From the NCBI GenBank assembly GCA_964407525.1, contig CAYOWC010000306.1, forward strand, positions 1 to 5,747: DNA of 5,747 nucleotides, written 5' to 3'. This document shows positions 1 to 5,646 of the stretch, piece after piece (the stretch's first letter is position 1; each line of letters begins with the position of its first letter). A program made the translations under genes and the position numbers. The DNA comes from DUZB01 sp964407525. Its GTDB lineage: Bacteria; Desulfobacterota; DSM-4660; Desulfatiglandales; Desulfatiglandaceae. The notes beneath the pieces are model-generated. The model ran no database searches, was not told the origin of the DNA, and worked only from the letters and a program-made list of their open reading frames with translations.

Positions 1-1738
1 ATTTATGACCGCTCTCCACTGTGAGGAACCCGACCGGGTCCCCTTAGGAGACTGGCATGTAGACCAAATGCCCAAAGAAAGCTACATGGGCAAAAAGATC
101 GTTTCATTGCAGGACCAGGTGGATTTTTGGCATACAGCTGGATTTGACTATCTCACTTCATCCTCAGGGATCCTGGAGCCGGTGCGCGCTCCGGAAGGAA
201 TGACCACAAAGGGGGAGGCCGTTCATACCGAATATGGAGACAGGGTCTCCAGAGAATGGGCACAGGAACATGAAGGGGTCATAACCGACTGGGAGCAGTT
301 CGAGCAATATCCCTGGCCTTCCGTGGATGACTTTGACCTGTCCCAGTGGGATTTTTTTGATAAGGGTCTTCCCAAAGGGATGAAGGCCGTTCTTCTTCTC
401 GGAAAAATCTATACAACGGCATGGATGTTTATGGGTGCAGACGTGTTTTTCAACGCCCTTGAGACGGAAGAAGAGCTTATCTCAGCCATCTTCGAGAAAA
501 TCGGAAAAATCCAGTACAACACCTTTCTCAGGGTCGTTGAGCATCCCAGTGTGGGCGCGGTTCTCCATCCCGATGATATCGCCCATAATACCGGTCTTCT
601 GGTAAATCCCACGCATCTAAAAAAATATCTATTTCCCTGGTACAAAAAAATGGGAGCCATATGTCGAGACAAAGGGTTAGGGTTTATATTCCATAGCGAT
701 GGGGATTGTACGGAAGCGTTGGATGACCTGATCGACTGCGGATTCCATGGCTTTAATCCCATACAGCCCAATGCCATGGATATTGAGGAGGTAAAGAAAA
801 AATGGGGCAAAAAGCTATGCCTCATAGGTAATCTGAACCTTGATTCGACCCTCACCCTGGGAACACCTCAAGACGTTAGGGCGGAGGTCTACGAAAGGAT
901 CAGGACCATCGGACCGGGAGGTGGGTATATGGTGGCTTCATCCAATTCCATCACGGATTACGTTCCCCTTGAAAATATGAAGGCCTTAATCGATGCCACC
1001 TTTGAGTTCGGCCGTTACCCCATTGAACTTGAGGAAGGGGCAGTCACAGGAAAGGTATGGCGATATAAAGGAAAAGCCCAAAAAAAGGAAGTCCCTTCTG
1101 AAAGCGAACTCGATATTGATGCATATTTGGCAGGGTTGTTGAGCAATGACGTTAATCGCGTTGTTGAACTCAGTAAAAAGGACATTGATTCCGGTGGAGA
1201 TATTGAAAATGTCATAAAAAGAGGCCTGATCCCCGCAATGACGGGGATTGGCAAGAAATTCCAGACTGGAGAGATCTATATTCCTGAAATGATGATTGCC
1301 GCAAAGACCATGGCGGGAACCATTGACAGGTTTAAGGATCAACTCGACAAGAACCGGGAGAAGTTGGGCAATGTGGTCATCGGCACCGTTCAGGGGGATC
1401 TTCATGACATCGGCAAGCGCCTCGTCATTATGATGCTTGAAGGCCAGGGGTTTTTCGTCGAAGACATGGGGATTTCGGTCAAATCCGAAAACTTCGTAGC
1501 GTTTGTCAGAGAAAAAAAGCCCCATATTTTGGCCATGAGTGCTCTTCTAACCACAACCATGATTGAGATGAAGAAGACCATCATTGCCCTTCAAGAGGCT
1601 GGATTGAGGGAGAACATCAAGATCATCGTCGGCGGAGCGCCCGTAACGCAGAGTTTTGCAGACCAAATCGGAGCAGACGGATACGCTTATGACGCTCCCG
1701 GGGCCGCGCAGCTCTGCAAAGAAATCCTCTTCAGCTGA
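1..1738 (+). CDS. Corrinoid methyltransferase fusion: URO-D-fold methyltransferase plus B12-binding corrinoid protein (5' end probably outside window)
   Basis: Probably moves a methyl group to or from a cobalamin held on the same polypeptide, in cytosolic one-carbon metabolism; the methyl donor cannot be read from the sequence. Residues are numbered from the ATG at 5. Residues 1-340 have the URO-D/MtaA-like fold, with 'EEPDRVPLGDW' near the start, 'FHSDGD' at 229-234 and 'IGNLNLD' at 274-280. Residues 341-370 are a charged linker, 371-455 the helical B12-binding cap ('YIPEMMIAAKTM'), and 456-577 the Rossmann-like B12 domain with GDLHDIGK (464-471, His467 the expected lower cobalt ligand), S512-A-L514 and GG 543-544. 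Family members usually have about 10-20 residues before 'EEPDRVP', and the frame is open leftward (Phe codon at 2-4), so the real start is likely outside the window. It is not a true uroporphyrinogen decarboxylase: the N-terminal Arg-rich RQAGRY-type motif is missing. The HxC...C zinc motif of MtaA/MtbA is also not visible (H-S-D-G-D-C instead). The assignment to class is firm; the substrate is unknown. Confidence 0.93.
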   Translation, partial: FMTALHCEEPDRVPLGDWHVDQMPKESYMGKKIVSLQDQVDFWHTAGFDYLTSSSGILEPVRAPEGMTTKGEAVHTEYGDRVSREWAQEHEGVITDWEQFEQYPWPSVDDFDLSQWDFFDKGLPKGMKAVLLLGKIYTTAWMFMGADVFFNALETEEELISAIFEKIGKIQYNTFLRVVEHPSVGAVLHPDDIAHNTGLLVNPTHLKKYLFPWYKKMGAICRDKGLGFIFHSDGDCTEALDDLIDCGFHGFNPIQPNAMDIEEVKKKWGKKLCLIGNLNLDSTLTLGTPQDVRAEVYERIRTIGPGGGYMVASSNSITDYVPLENMKALIDATFEFGRYPIELEEGAVTGKVWRYKGKAQKKEVPSESELDIDAYLAGLLSNDVNRVVELSKKDIDSGGDIENVIKRGLIPAMTGIGKKFQTGEIYIPEMMIAAKTMAGTIDRFKDQLDKNREKLGNVVIGTVQGDLHDIGKRLVIMMLEGQGFFVEDMGISVKSENFVAFVREKKPHILAMSALLTTTMIEMKKTIIALQEAGLRENIKIIVGGAPVTQSFADQIGADGYAYDAPGAAQLCKEILFS

Positions 1739-1816
1739 GCCCGAAATGGTTTCTCCCCCAGTCACGCATCATCAATCACTGAGGATACGAAAAAGCGAGC
1801 CATCTGTCTACGCCTG

Positions 1817-1857
1817 TGGGGTAGAAAAAACAATTTCCTGCCCCATGATTTCTTCTT
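1817..1857 (+). terminator. Possible intrinsic terminator of the methyltransferase gene
   Basis: Hairpin about 80 nt after the stop codon. TGGGGTA (1817-1823) plus GAAA (1824-1827) pair with TTTC (1834-1837) and TGCCCCA (1839-1845), with one bulged C at 1838, one G-U pair and loop AAACAA. The stem is GC-rich at its base and followed by a pyrimidine tract (TTTCTTCTTCC) rather than a clean T-run, so termination would be imperfect. No better candidate lies between the stop codon and this site. Confidence 0.4.
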
Positions 1858-1980
1858 CCAGTCGTCGCTTTCAGGCACACATAACAGTCAAAGATACTTG
1901 ACAATATGCCCAAGAACCGACGTCTAAAAACACTGTGATACCACTTTTCTATTACCTCGCTTGATAACTACCATGAAATC

Positions 1981-2017
1981 CTGATCAACTTTTTGAATTG
2001 CCTCAAAAAGTTGTCAG
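1981..2017. repeat. Long intergenic hairpin, 11-bp perfect stem with 4-bp extension
   Basis: CAACTTTTTGA (1986-1996) is the exact reverse complement of TCAAAAAGTTG (2003-2013), with a 6-nt loop (ATTGCC). After a single unpaired T (1985) the stem continues with CTGA (1981-1984) against TCAG (2014-2017). No T-tract follows on either side, so it is not a typical intrinsic terminator. It could be an operator, part of a small RNA, or a structure in a long leader of the IHF-like gene, whose ATG is 120 bp downstream. The pairing is read directly; the function is unknown. Confidence 0.55.
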
Positions 2018-2053
2018 TCCCACCTCCATCCCAAACCAACAATTTTTAAATAT

Positions 2054-2079
2054 TCTCGACAAAACATCGAGACTATTAT
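2054..2079 (+). promoter_or_regulatory. Candidate promoter/operator of the IHF-like gene
   Basis: A perfect 6-bp inverted repeat TCTCGA-N7-TCGAGA (2054-2072) directly abuts a -10-like TATTAT at 2074-2079. The corresponding -35 region, about 2051-2056, is a poor match to consensus. A repeat filling the -35/-10 spacer is where a repressor dimer would sit. It lies about 60 bp before the ATG at 2138. The inverted repeat is seen; the promoter role is inferred. Confidence 0.3.
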
Positions 2080-2137
2080 AGCATCCTTTCCTCAATACAC
2101 AGCAAGTCCCTGAATCAATTCCAAGGAGTACACCCAC

Positions 2138-2422
2138 ATGACTATCACAAAAGCCGACATAATTGAACTAATCTACAAAAATTCAGATCTTAAAAAGCAA
2201 GAGTCGGCCTTCGCCGTTGAATCTCTCCTTGAAATCATCAAACGAACCCTGGAATCAGGAGAAGACTTATTGATCTCCGGATTTGGGAAATTCTGTGTGA
2301 AAGGCAAAAATAAGCGAAGAGGACGAAACCCCCAAACTGGCGAAGACATGATGCTGGATACGAGAAGGGTTGTAACCTTTAAATGTTCAGGAGTGTTGAA
2401 GGAGAAAATGAATGGGGAATGA
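2138..2422 (+). CDS. ihfA: Integration host factor alpha-type / HU-family DNA-bending protein
   Basis: A 94-residue histone-like protein that binds the DNA minor groove as a dimer, bends DNA, and supports nucleoid organisation, recombination and promoter architecture. The layout is the full family fold. Residues 1-43 form the helical dimerisation part, beginning 'MTITKADIIELIY' as IHF-alpha proteins do. 'ISGFGKF' (46-52) is the conserved turn. The beta-arm spans about 53-75 and contains 'RRGRNPQTGED' with Pro65, the residue that intercalates in IHF/HU. 'RRVVTFKCSGVLKEK' (76-90) is the C-terminal beta/helix and is alpha-like (compare RRVVTF in E. coli IhfA). Length is normal (IHF-alpha about 95-100). 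AAGGAG at 2123-2128, 9 nt before the ATG, fixes the start. A beta partner is not in this window. The next genes are far enough away that it is probably monocistronic. A homodimeric HU-like role cannot be excluded. Confidence 0.93.
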   Translation: MTITKADIIELIYKNSDLKKQESAFAVESLLEIIKRTLESGEDLLISGFGKFCVKGKNKRRGRNPQTGEDMMLDTRRVVTFKCSGVLKEKMNGE

Positions 2423-2487
2423 TTTGTCTCAAAAATAACTTACATCATCCACAATATCCCTGCCCACCGCCCCCTTTTAAGAAAAAT

Positions 2488-2674
2488 AGTAATACCTAAA
2501 AGCTGCAATTAGCTGTTGGCTATTAGCAGTTAGCTTAAAGATATCAAGTATCTACATTGCCTCTGTCTATATTCGAGGCATCACTTTTTGATGCTGACTT
2601 ATTTCACTGTAACTGGTTGAAATTATATTCCTAATAGCTAACGACTAAGCGCTAATTGCAGCTTTTAAGTAATA
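2488..2674. repeat. MITE-like inverted-repeat element with heptad-repeat arms
   Basis: The arm TAAAAGCTGCAATTAGC (2497-2513) is repeated as a perfect 17-bp reverse complement at 2651-2667; pairing extends to 2493/2671 with one mismatch. Inside each arm is a run of 7-bp units, in phase with each other. Left arm: TTAGCTG, TTGGCTA, TTAGCAG, TTAGCTT (2509-2536). Right arm, read on the - strand: TTAGCGC, TTAGTCG, TTAGCTA, TTAGGAA (2655-2628). AGTAATA occurs as a direct repeat at both outer edges (2488-2494 and 2668-2674), which would suit a target-site duplication, though it overlaps the extended pairing. The interior (about 90 bp) has no ORF. It could be a non-autonomous transposon or an intergenic repeat family. 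With one copy in view, mobility is inference. Confidence 0.6.
2558..2594 (+). repeat. Two overlapping, mutually exclusive hairpins in the centre of the inverted-repeat element
   Basis: TGCCTC (2558-2563) pairs with GAGGCA (2575-2580), loop 11 nt. GCATCA (2578-2583) pairs with TGATGC (2589-2594), loop CTTTT. The two share bases 2578-2580, so only one can form fully at a time. No T-run follows. The short stems may be chance; the pairing itself is exact. Confidence 0.35.
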
Positions 2675-2694
2675 TAGTCAGAACATGCCTCCTC

Positions 2695-2844
2695 ATGGTC
2701 TGGAAATATCCTGGAGACGACACAGACCCAAAAAAAACCTTGTTTTCCCAAACGGCGGAGTCTATGAAAAGCACGTTAGAAATGGTGAAGAAAGCGGAGA
2801 AGGCACCGGGGGTTTTTCTGGCAACAAAAACCAGAACCATTTAG
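2695..2844 (+). CDS. Possible small protein or 5'-truncated gene remnant ahead of recD2
   Basis: An open frame of 49 codons from the ATG at 2695 (or 62 from a TTG at 2656, inside the right arm of the inverted repeat) ends at TAG 2842-2844, 24 bp before recD2. The reading is protein-like: a charged 'YPGDDTDPKK' stretch, then an amphipathic helix-like 'AESMKSTLEMVKKAEKAPG' and a basic tail 'VFLATKTRTI'. Codons favour purine in position 1, and I count about half with G or C in position 3, like the neighbouring genes. There is no clear ribosome binding site before either start. I recognise no family. It may be a small gene coupled to recD2, the tail of a gene cut by the inverted-repeat element, or chance: the other frames here are also open (96 aa on + from 2685, 62 aa on -), which weakens the case. 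Confidence 0.3.
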   Translation: MVWKYPGDDTDPKKTLFSQTAESMKSTLEMVKKAEKAPGVFLATKTRTI

Positions 2845-2868
2845 CGACCCTTTACAGAAAAATCAATA

Positions 2869-5349
2869 ATGGCACAAACGGGAATAATTCAAGAAACCAT
2901 CAAGGGAATCGTAGACCGGGTCACTTATCACAACCCAGACAACGGTTGGTCGGTCCTGCGAGTTACCCCTTTTGATAACCCCCACCAGCAAGACACCGTC
3001 ATTGTTCACCAAACAAAAGTTTTTGCTGGAGCGACAATGGAATTCCAGGGGGCCTGGATTGTCCATTCCAAATTCGGTCGCCAATTTAAAGCCACAAAAG
3101 CTTTTGAGAAAAAACCCGCAACAACAGCCGCTATTGAAAAATATCTGGGGTCAGGCCTCATCAGAGGCGTGGGTCCAAAAACCGCAAAAAAAATCGTCAA
3201 ACATTTTGCAGAACAAACCCTTGAGATCTTCGAAACCGAGATCGAGAAACTAACTGAAGTCCCAGGCATCGCTCAAAAAAAATTGGAAACGATCAGTTGT
3301 GCATGGACTGAGCACCGAGCCATAAGAGAAGTCATGATGTTTCTCCAAACCCACGGAATAAGCACCCTCTTCGCTGTAAGAATCTACAAGGAATATGGGG
3401 ACAACGCCATTTCCTATGTCAACGAAGACCCTTATCGGTTAGCCAGCGATTTCTACGGGATAGGATTTTTTTCGGCAGACAAGGTTGCCTTGAGTATAGG
3501 CCTTGAGCGGAATAGTCCCCAAAGAATCATGGCTGGAATAAAGCATGTCCTGGCTGCCAGCAGGGAGTTTGGTCACTGTTATTTGACGTTATCACAAATA
3601 AGCATCCAGGTCGAAGAACTGCTGGAGCTCGATCTTGGTGATCATTTGCCCAGATTTCTCAAAGAAATGGAGGAGAGAGGGCTCGTCATGGTTCGCCAAA
3701 TCCTTCTTCCTGAAGGAAGAATCGAGCCATATTATTATTCCAAATCCCTCTATTTCGATGAGCTGTATGTTGCCAACAGAGTTCCCTTGTCAGCAAATCC
3801 CCCAAAGGTTGATCAGAAGCGGGTGGATACCTGGATTGATCTATACTGTAAAGCCAAAAACATTTCCTTGAGCGACGAACAGGCAGACGCCGTAAAAGGT
3901 ATCGTCTCCAAAAAACTCTCAGTGCTGACCGGTGGCCCCGGTGTCGGCAAAACGACGACAACTTTGGTCCTCGTCAAATTGCTGGAGGCCATGAAACTCA
4001 ACGTCTTGCTCGCCGCCCCAACAGGTCGGGCTGCCCAAAGGATGATGGATGTGGTTGGCAAGGAATCCAAAACGATCCACCGACTCCTGGGATGGCAAGT
4101 CGGAAGATTTCAAAAAGACGAAGAAAACCCCCTCGATGTTGATTTCCTCATCGTTGATGAGTGTTCCATGCTGGATATCACGTTGACCGCTTCATTGTTG
4201 AAGGCGGTACCTCTTGAAAGCCAAATTCTCTTCATTGGAGATGCAGACCAACTGCCCTCAGTAGGCGCCGGAAACGTCCTCAGAGATATCATTGCCTCGG
4301 GAAGCGTTCCATGTTTCAAACTCACCAGAGTCTTCAGGCAGGCGCAGAAATCTTTGATCATCAAATGCGCCCATCAAATCAACCGTGGCAACATGCCACA
4401 CATCGATTCCCCCTTCAAGAAACCCGAAATCTGGACAGAGGAATCTGACTGCCTCTTCATGGATTCAGACGAAGCAACCCAGGAACAGCTCCGTTTCATT
4501 GCCAAAATCAAAAGGATGCATTCAAAAACGCTTGAGACGCCAAAAGAAGAAGATACGGGTGTGGCCCCATACGAATTCAGAATAAATGAGCCCGTGGTCC
4601 CATACGAAACCGAATTAATCATCCCCAGGAAATTTCAACACGTCAATATAGAGAAGGTGTACAATGCAGAAAACAACATCGACGAGTTATTGTCGGTCAT
4701 GAAGAAGGTCCACCCGTGGTCATCCCTGCATTACGGCCTCATAGCCTCTGAAGTAGTCAAAAAACTCTATGTGGAATGGATACCCAAGTACTACGGGAAA
4801 CAAACCGAAATCCAGATCTTGTCCCCAATGACGAGAGGAAGTATAGGCACATTGAGTCTCAACAAGATGATCCAGGAAGCTGTCAACCCGCCAAAAAAAG
4901 GGCGGGGCCAACTCATTGTCGGGGAGAGAATATTCAGAGTGGGGGACCGGGTCATCCACAGAAAAAACAACTATGAACTGGAGGTCTTCAACGGAGACAT
5001 CGGTGTCATCAAGGAAATCGACAATGAAGAATTGACGTGCGAAGTCTCCTTTTTTCCGGACGGAAGACAAGTTTTCTATCAGCGGGAAGATATCCCCCAA
5101 CTGGATTTGTCCTACGCAATAACCATACACAAATCCCAGGGAAGCGAGTTCCAGACAGTTATCATACCGGTACTCACACAACACTACAAAATGCTGTTTC
5201 GCAACCTTATTTACACCGGCTTAACAAGGGCCAGGGACCTGGCTGTGTTCGTCGGCACCCGCAAAGCACTTGCGATGGCTGTGAAAAACCAGGACACCAG
5301 TCGGAGGCAGACCCATCTGAAAGAACTCTTAGAAACCATCCCATCATGA
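2869..5349 (+). CDS. recD2: RecD2-type SF1B 5'-3' DNA helicase (RecD/TraA family)
   Basis: ATP-driven helicase of the RecBC-independent RecD2 class, linked in other bacteria to DNA repair and replication-fork maintenance in the cytosol. The 826 residues show an N-terminal OB-like domain (10-80, 'IKGIVDRVTYHNPDNGWSVL'), helix-hairpin-helix segments at about 94-113 ('RGVGPKTAKKIV'), 128-142 and 187-212, then the motor. Motor motifs are Walker A GGPGVGKT (355-362, Lys361), motif Ia 'APTGRAAQRM' (383-392), Walker B 'VDECSM' (429-434), motif III 'GDADQLPSVGAG' (457-468), motif IV 'TRVFRQA' (486-492), motif V 'ITIHKSQGSEF' (751-761) and motif VI 'YTGLTRAR' (782-789, Arg787). All catalytic residues are present. 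It is longer than usual (about 700-800) because of an extra segment at about 546-632 before 'QILSPMTRG'. The ATG at 2869 is the first in-frame start after the stop at 2842 and gives a normal N-terminus, but no Shine-Dalgarno precedes it. No recB/recC neighbours are visible, consistent with RecD2 rather than RecD. Confidence 0.95.
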   Translation: MAQTGIIQETIKGIVDRVTYHNPDNGWSVLRVTPFDNPHQQDTVIVHQTKVFAGATMEFQGAWIVHSKFGRQFKATKAFEKKPATTAAIEKYLGSGLIRGVGPKTAKKIVKHFAEQTLEIFETEIEKLTEVPGIAQKKLETISCAWTEHRAIREVMMFLQTHGISTLFAVRIYKEYGDNAISYVNEDPYRLASDFYGIGFFSADKVALSIGLERNSPQRIMAGIKHVLAASREFGHCYLTLSQISIQVEELLELDLGDHLPRFLKEMEERGLVMVRQILLPEGRIEPYYYSKSLYFDELYVANRVPLSANPPKVDQKRVDTWIDLYCKAKNISLSDEQADAVKGIVSKKLSVLTGGPGVGKTTTTLVLVKLLEAMKLNVLLAAPTGRAAQRMMDVVGKESKTIHRLLGWQVGRFQKDEENPLDVDFLIVDECSMLDITLTASLLKAVPLESQILFIGDADQLPSVGAGNVLRDIIASGSVPCFKLTRVFRQAQKSLIIKCAHQINRGNMPHIDSPFKKPEIWTEESDCLFMDSDEATQEQLRFIAKIKRMHSKTLETPKEEDTGVAPYEFRINEPVVPYETELIIPRKFQHVNIEKVYNAENNIDELLSVMKKVHPWSSLHYGLIASEVVKKLYVEWIPKYYGKQTEIQILSPMTRGSIGTLSLNKMIQEAVNPPKKGRGQLIVGERIFRVGDRVIHRKNNYELEVFNGDIGVIKEIDNEELTCEVSFFPDGRQVFYQREDIPQLDLSYAITIHKSQGSEFQTVIIPVLTQHYKMLFRNLIYTGLTRARDLAVFVGTRKALAMAVKNQDTSRRQTHLKELLETIPS

Positions 5350-5458
5350 AAAGGATTGGTCAGCGATTGCTCAGCAAGGAAGGCGGCAAGCCGTAGGGCG
5401 AAATCTCAAAATCAGCAGTTATGAATTTTTGTCGGATGTCTCTTGAAAGGAAAAATGT

Positions 5459-5581
5459 ATGAACAGAATATGGTCTTACCAGGATTATATAAAACACCTC
5501 TCTCACTCAAGCAGCCTGGTTCGCACATGGGCCTTAACATATGGGGGTCGGTCAATTTGCAAACCATCCGTTTGTAAATAA
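5459..5581 (+). pseudogene. Probable 5' stub of a HEAT-like-repeat gene, cut short
   Basis: A 40-codon ORF begins at the ATG at 5459 with a well placed AAAGGA (5446-5451, 7 nt before it), 109 bp after recD2. The first 27 or so residues ('MNRIWSYQDYIKHLSHSS', then 'LVRTWAL') look like the start of an alpha-helical HEAT-like repeat protein: paired helices with a V-R-x-W-A signature. After about 5535 the reading becomes 'TYGGRSICKPSVCK' and stops at TAA 5579-5581, which does not look like a repeat protein. Neither other + frame restores a long continuation, so a simple 1-bp frameshift does not repair it; an insertion or deletion near 5535-5550 is more likely. It could instead be a genuine 40-residue peptide. 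The HEAT resemblance is by eye. Confidence 0.4.
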
Positions 5582-5646
5582 ACTGCACTCGCATGAAAGT
5601 CGAGGCGAGTGATTCCAGCCAACTGATTCTGGATCGCCGCCGCCAT
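5503..5646 (-). CDS. Low-confidence short ORF or gene fragment, function unknown
   Basis: A 47-codon - strand ORF, ATG at 5646-5644, stop TGA at 5505-5503. Its first part ('MAAAIQNQLAGITRLDFHA', then 'AVYLQTDGLQIDRPP') reads like a helix followed by a beta-hairpin with ordinary codons. The last 12 residues are merely antisense to the + strand ORF at 5459. The only ribosome-binding-like sequence (AAGAAGGA) ends 1 nt before the ATG, too close, so the real start may be upstream in the same frame or the frame may be broken. A second - strand frame starting at 5704 ('MIELTPEETLALVCFIKEG...') overlaps it and stops at 5552. The two could be one frameshifted gene. No family recognised. Confidence 0.2.
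   Translation of the reverse strand: MAAAIQNQLAGITRLDFHASAVYLQTDGLQIDRPPYVKAHVRTRLLE
5555..5579 (+). repeat. 10-bp hairpin downstream of recD2
   Basis: ATTTGCAAAC (5555-5564) pairs with GTTTGTAAAT (5570-5579) through one G-U wobble, loop CATCC. It overlaps the end of the truncated + strand ORF and is followed by AAACTG, not a T-run. The pairing is best on the + strand, since the - strand has an A-C mismatch there, so if functional it is more likely a + strand RNA structure. Confidence 0.4.
5586..5611. repeat. 7-bp perfect inverted repeat CACTCGC/GCGAGTG
   Basis: CACTCGC (5586-5592) and GCGAGTG (5605-5611) are exact reverse complements separated by 12 bp, starting 6 bp after the preceding hairpin. 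No T-tract follows. Together with the hairpin at 5555-5579 and CGCCAG/CTGGCG at 5672-5691 it makes this corner unusually structured, but each stem is short enough to be coincidental. Confidence 0.3.

Larger units (their letters stand above)
1739..2137. other. Gene-free AT-rich spacer between the methyltransferase and the IHF-like gene
   Basis: No convincing coding frame in this stretch of about 400 bp; the only sizeable ORF reaching into it is an out-of-frame shadow of the methyltransferase. It holds three structured sites listed separately: a terminator-like hairpin (1817-1857), a long perfect hairpin (1981-2017) and an inverted repeat beside a possible -10 box (2054-2079). A consensus TTGACA lies at 1898-1903, but the best -10 after it (TCTAAA, 1923-1928) is 19 bp away, so it is only a weak promoter candidate. 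The next gene has its own ribosome binding site. Confidence 0.6.

Noticed and set aside
409..855. 148-aa ORF on the - strand inside the methyltransferase gene
   Set aside because: Antisense shadow of a strongly supported coding region; low-complexity, Ser/Phe/Pro-rich reading with no family resemblance.
986..1525. 179-aa ORF on the - strand inside the corrinoid domain
   Set aside because: Antisense to conserved B12-binding motifs; open by codon bias only.
1656..1901. 81-aa + strand ORF running past the methyltransferase stop
   Set aside because: Starts out of frame inside the B12 domain; no ribosome binding site; biased composition; overlaps the terminator-like hairpin.
1933..1952. TGTGATACCA-like half of a CRP-type site
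   Set aside because: Only one half-site matches; no symmetric partner.
2740..2768. TTGTTT-N17-TATGAA as a recD2 promoter
   Set aside because: Spacing is right but only 3/6 and 4/6 matches, in AT-rich sequence that may itself be coding.
2811..2832. GGTTTTT/AAAAACC inverted repeat, 8-nt loop, just before recD2
   Set aside because: Only two G-C pairs and simple A/T runs; easily chance, and it lies within the possible small ORF.
2652..2840. 62-aa - strand ORF antisense to the small ORF before recD2
   Set aside because: Codon-phase bias (purine first position) fits the + strand better; no ribosome binding site for it. Not fully excluded.
2685..2975. 96-aa + strand ORF overlapping the start of recD2
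   Set aside because: Asn/Gly/Arg-rich, unnatural reading in the wrong frame relative to recD2, and its last third lies within certain recD2 coding sequence.
4720..5184. 154-aa - strand ORF inside recD2
   Set aside because: Antisense shadow of the helicase C-terminal domain, which carries recognisable motifs V and VI on the other strand.
5346..5396. 16-codon ORF overlapping the recD2 stop by ATGA
   Set aside because: The overlap resembles translational coupling, but 16 residues with no conservation evidence is not enough.
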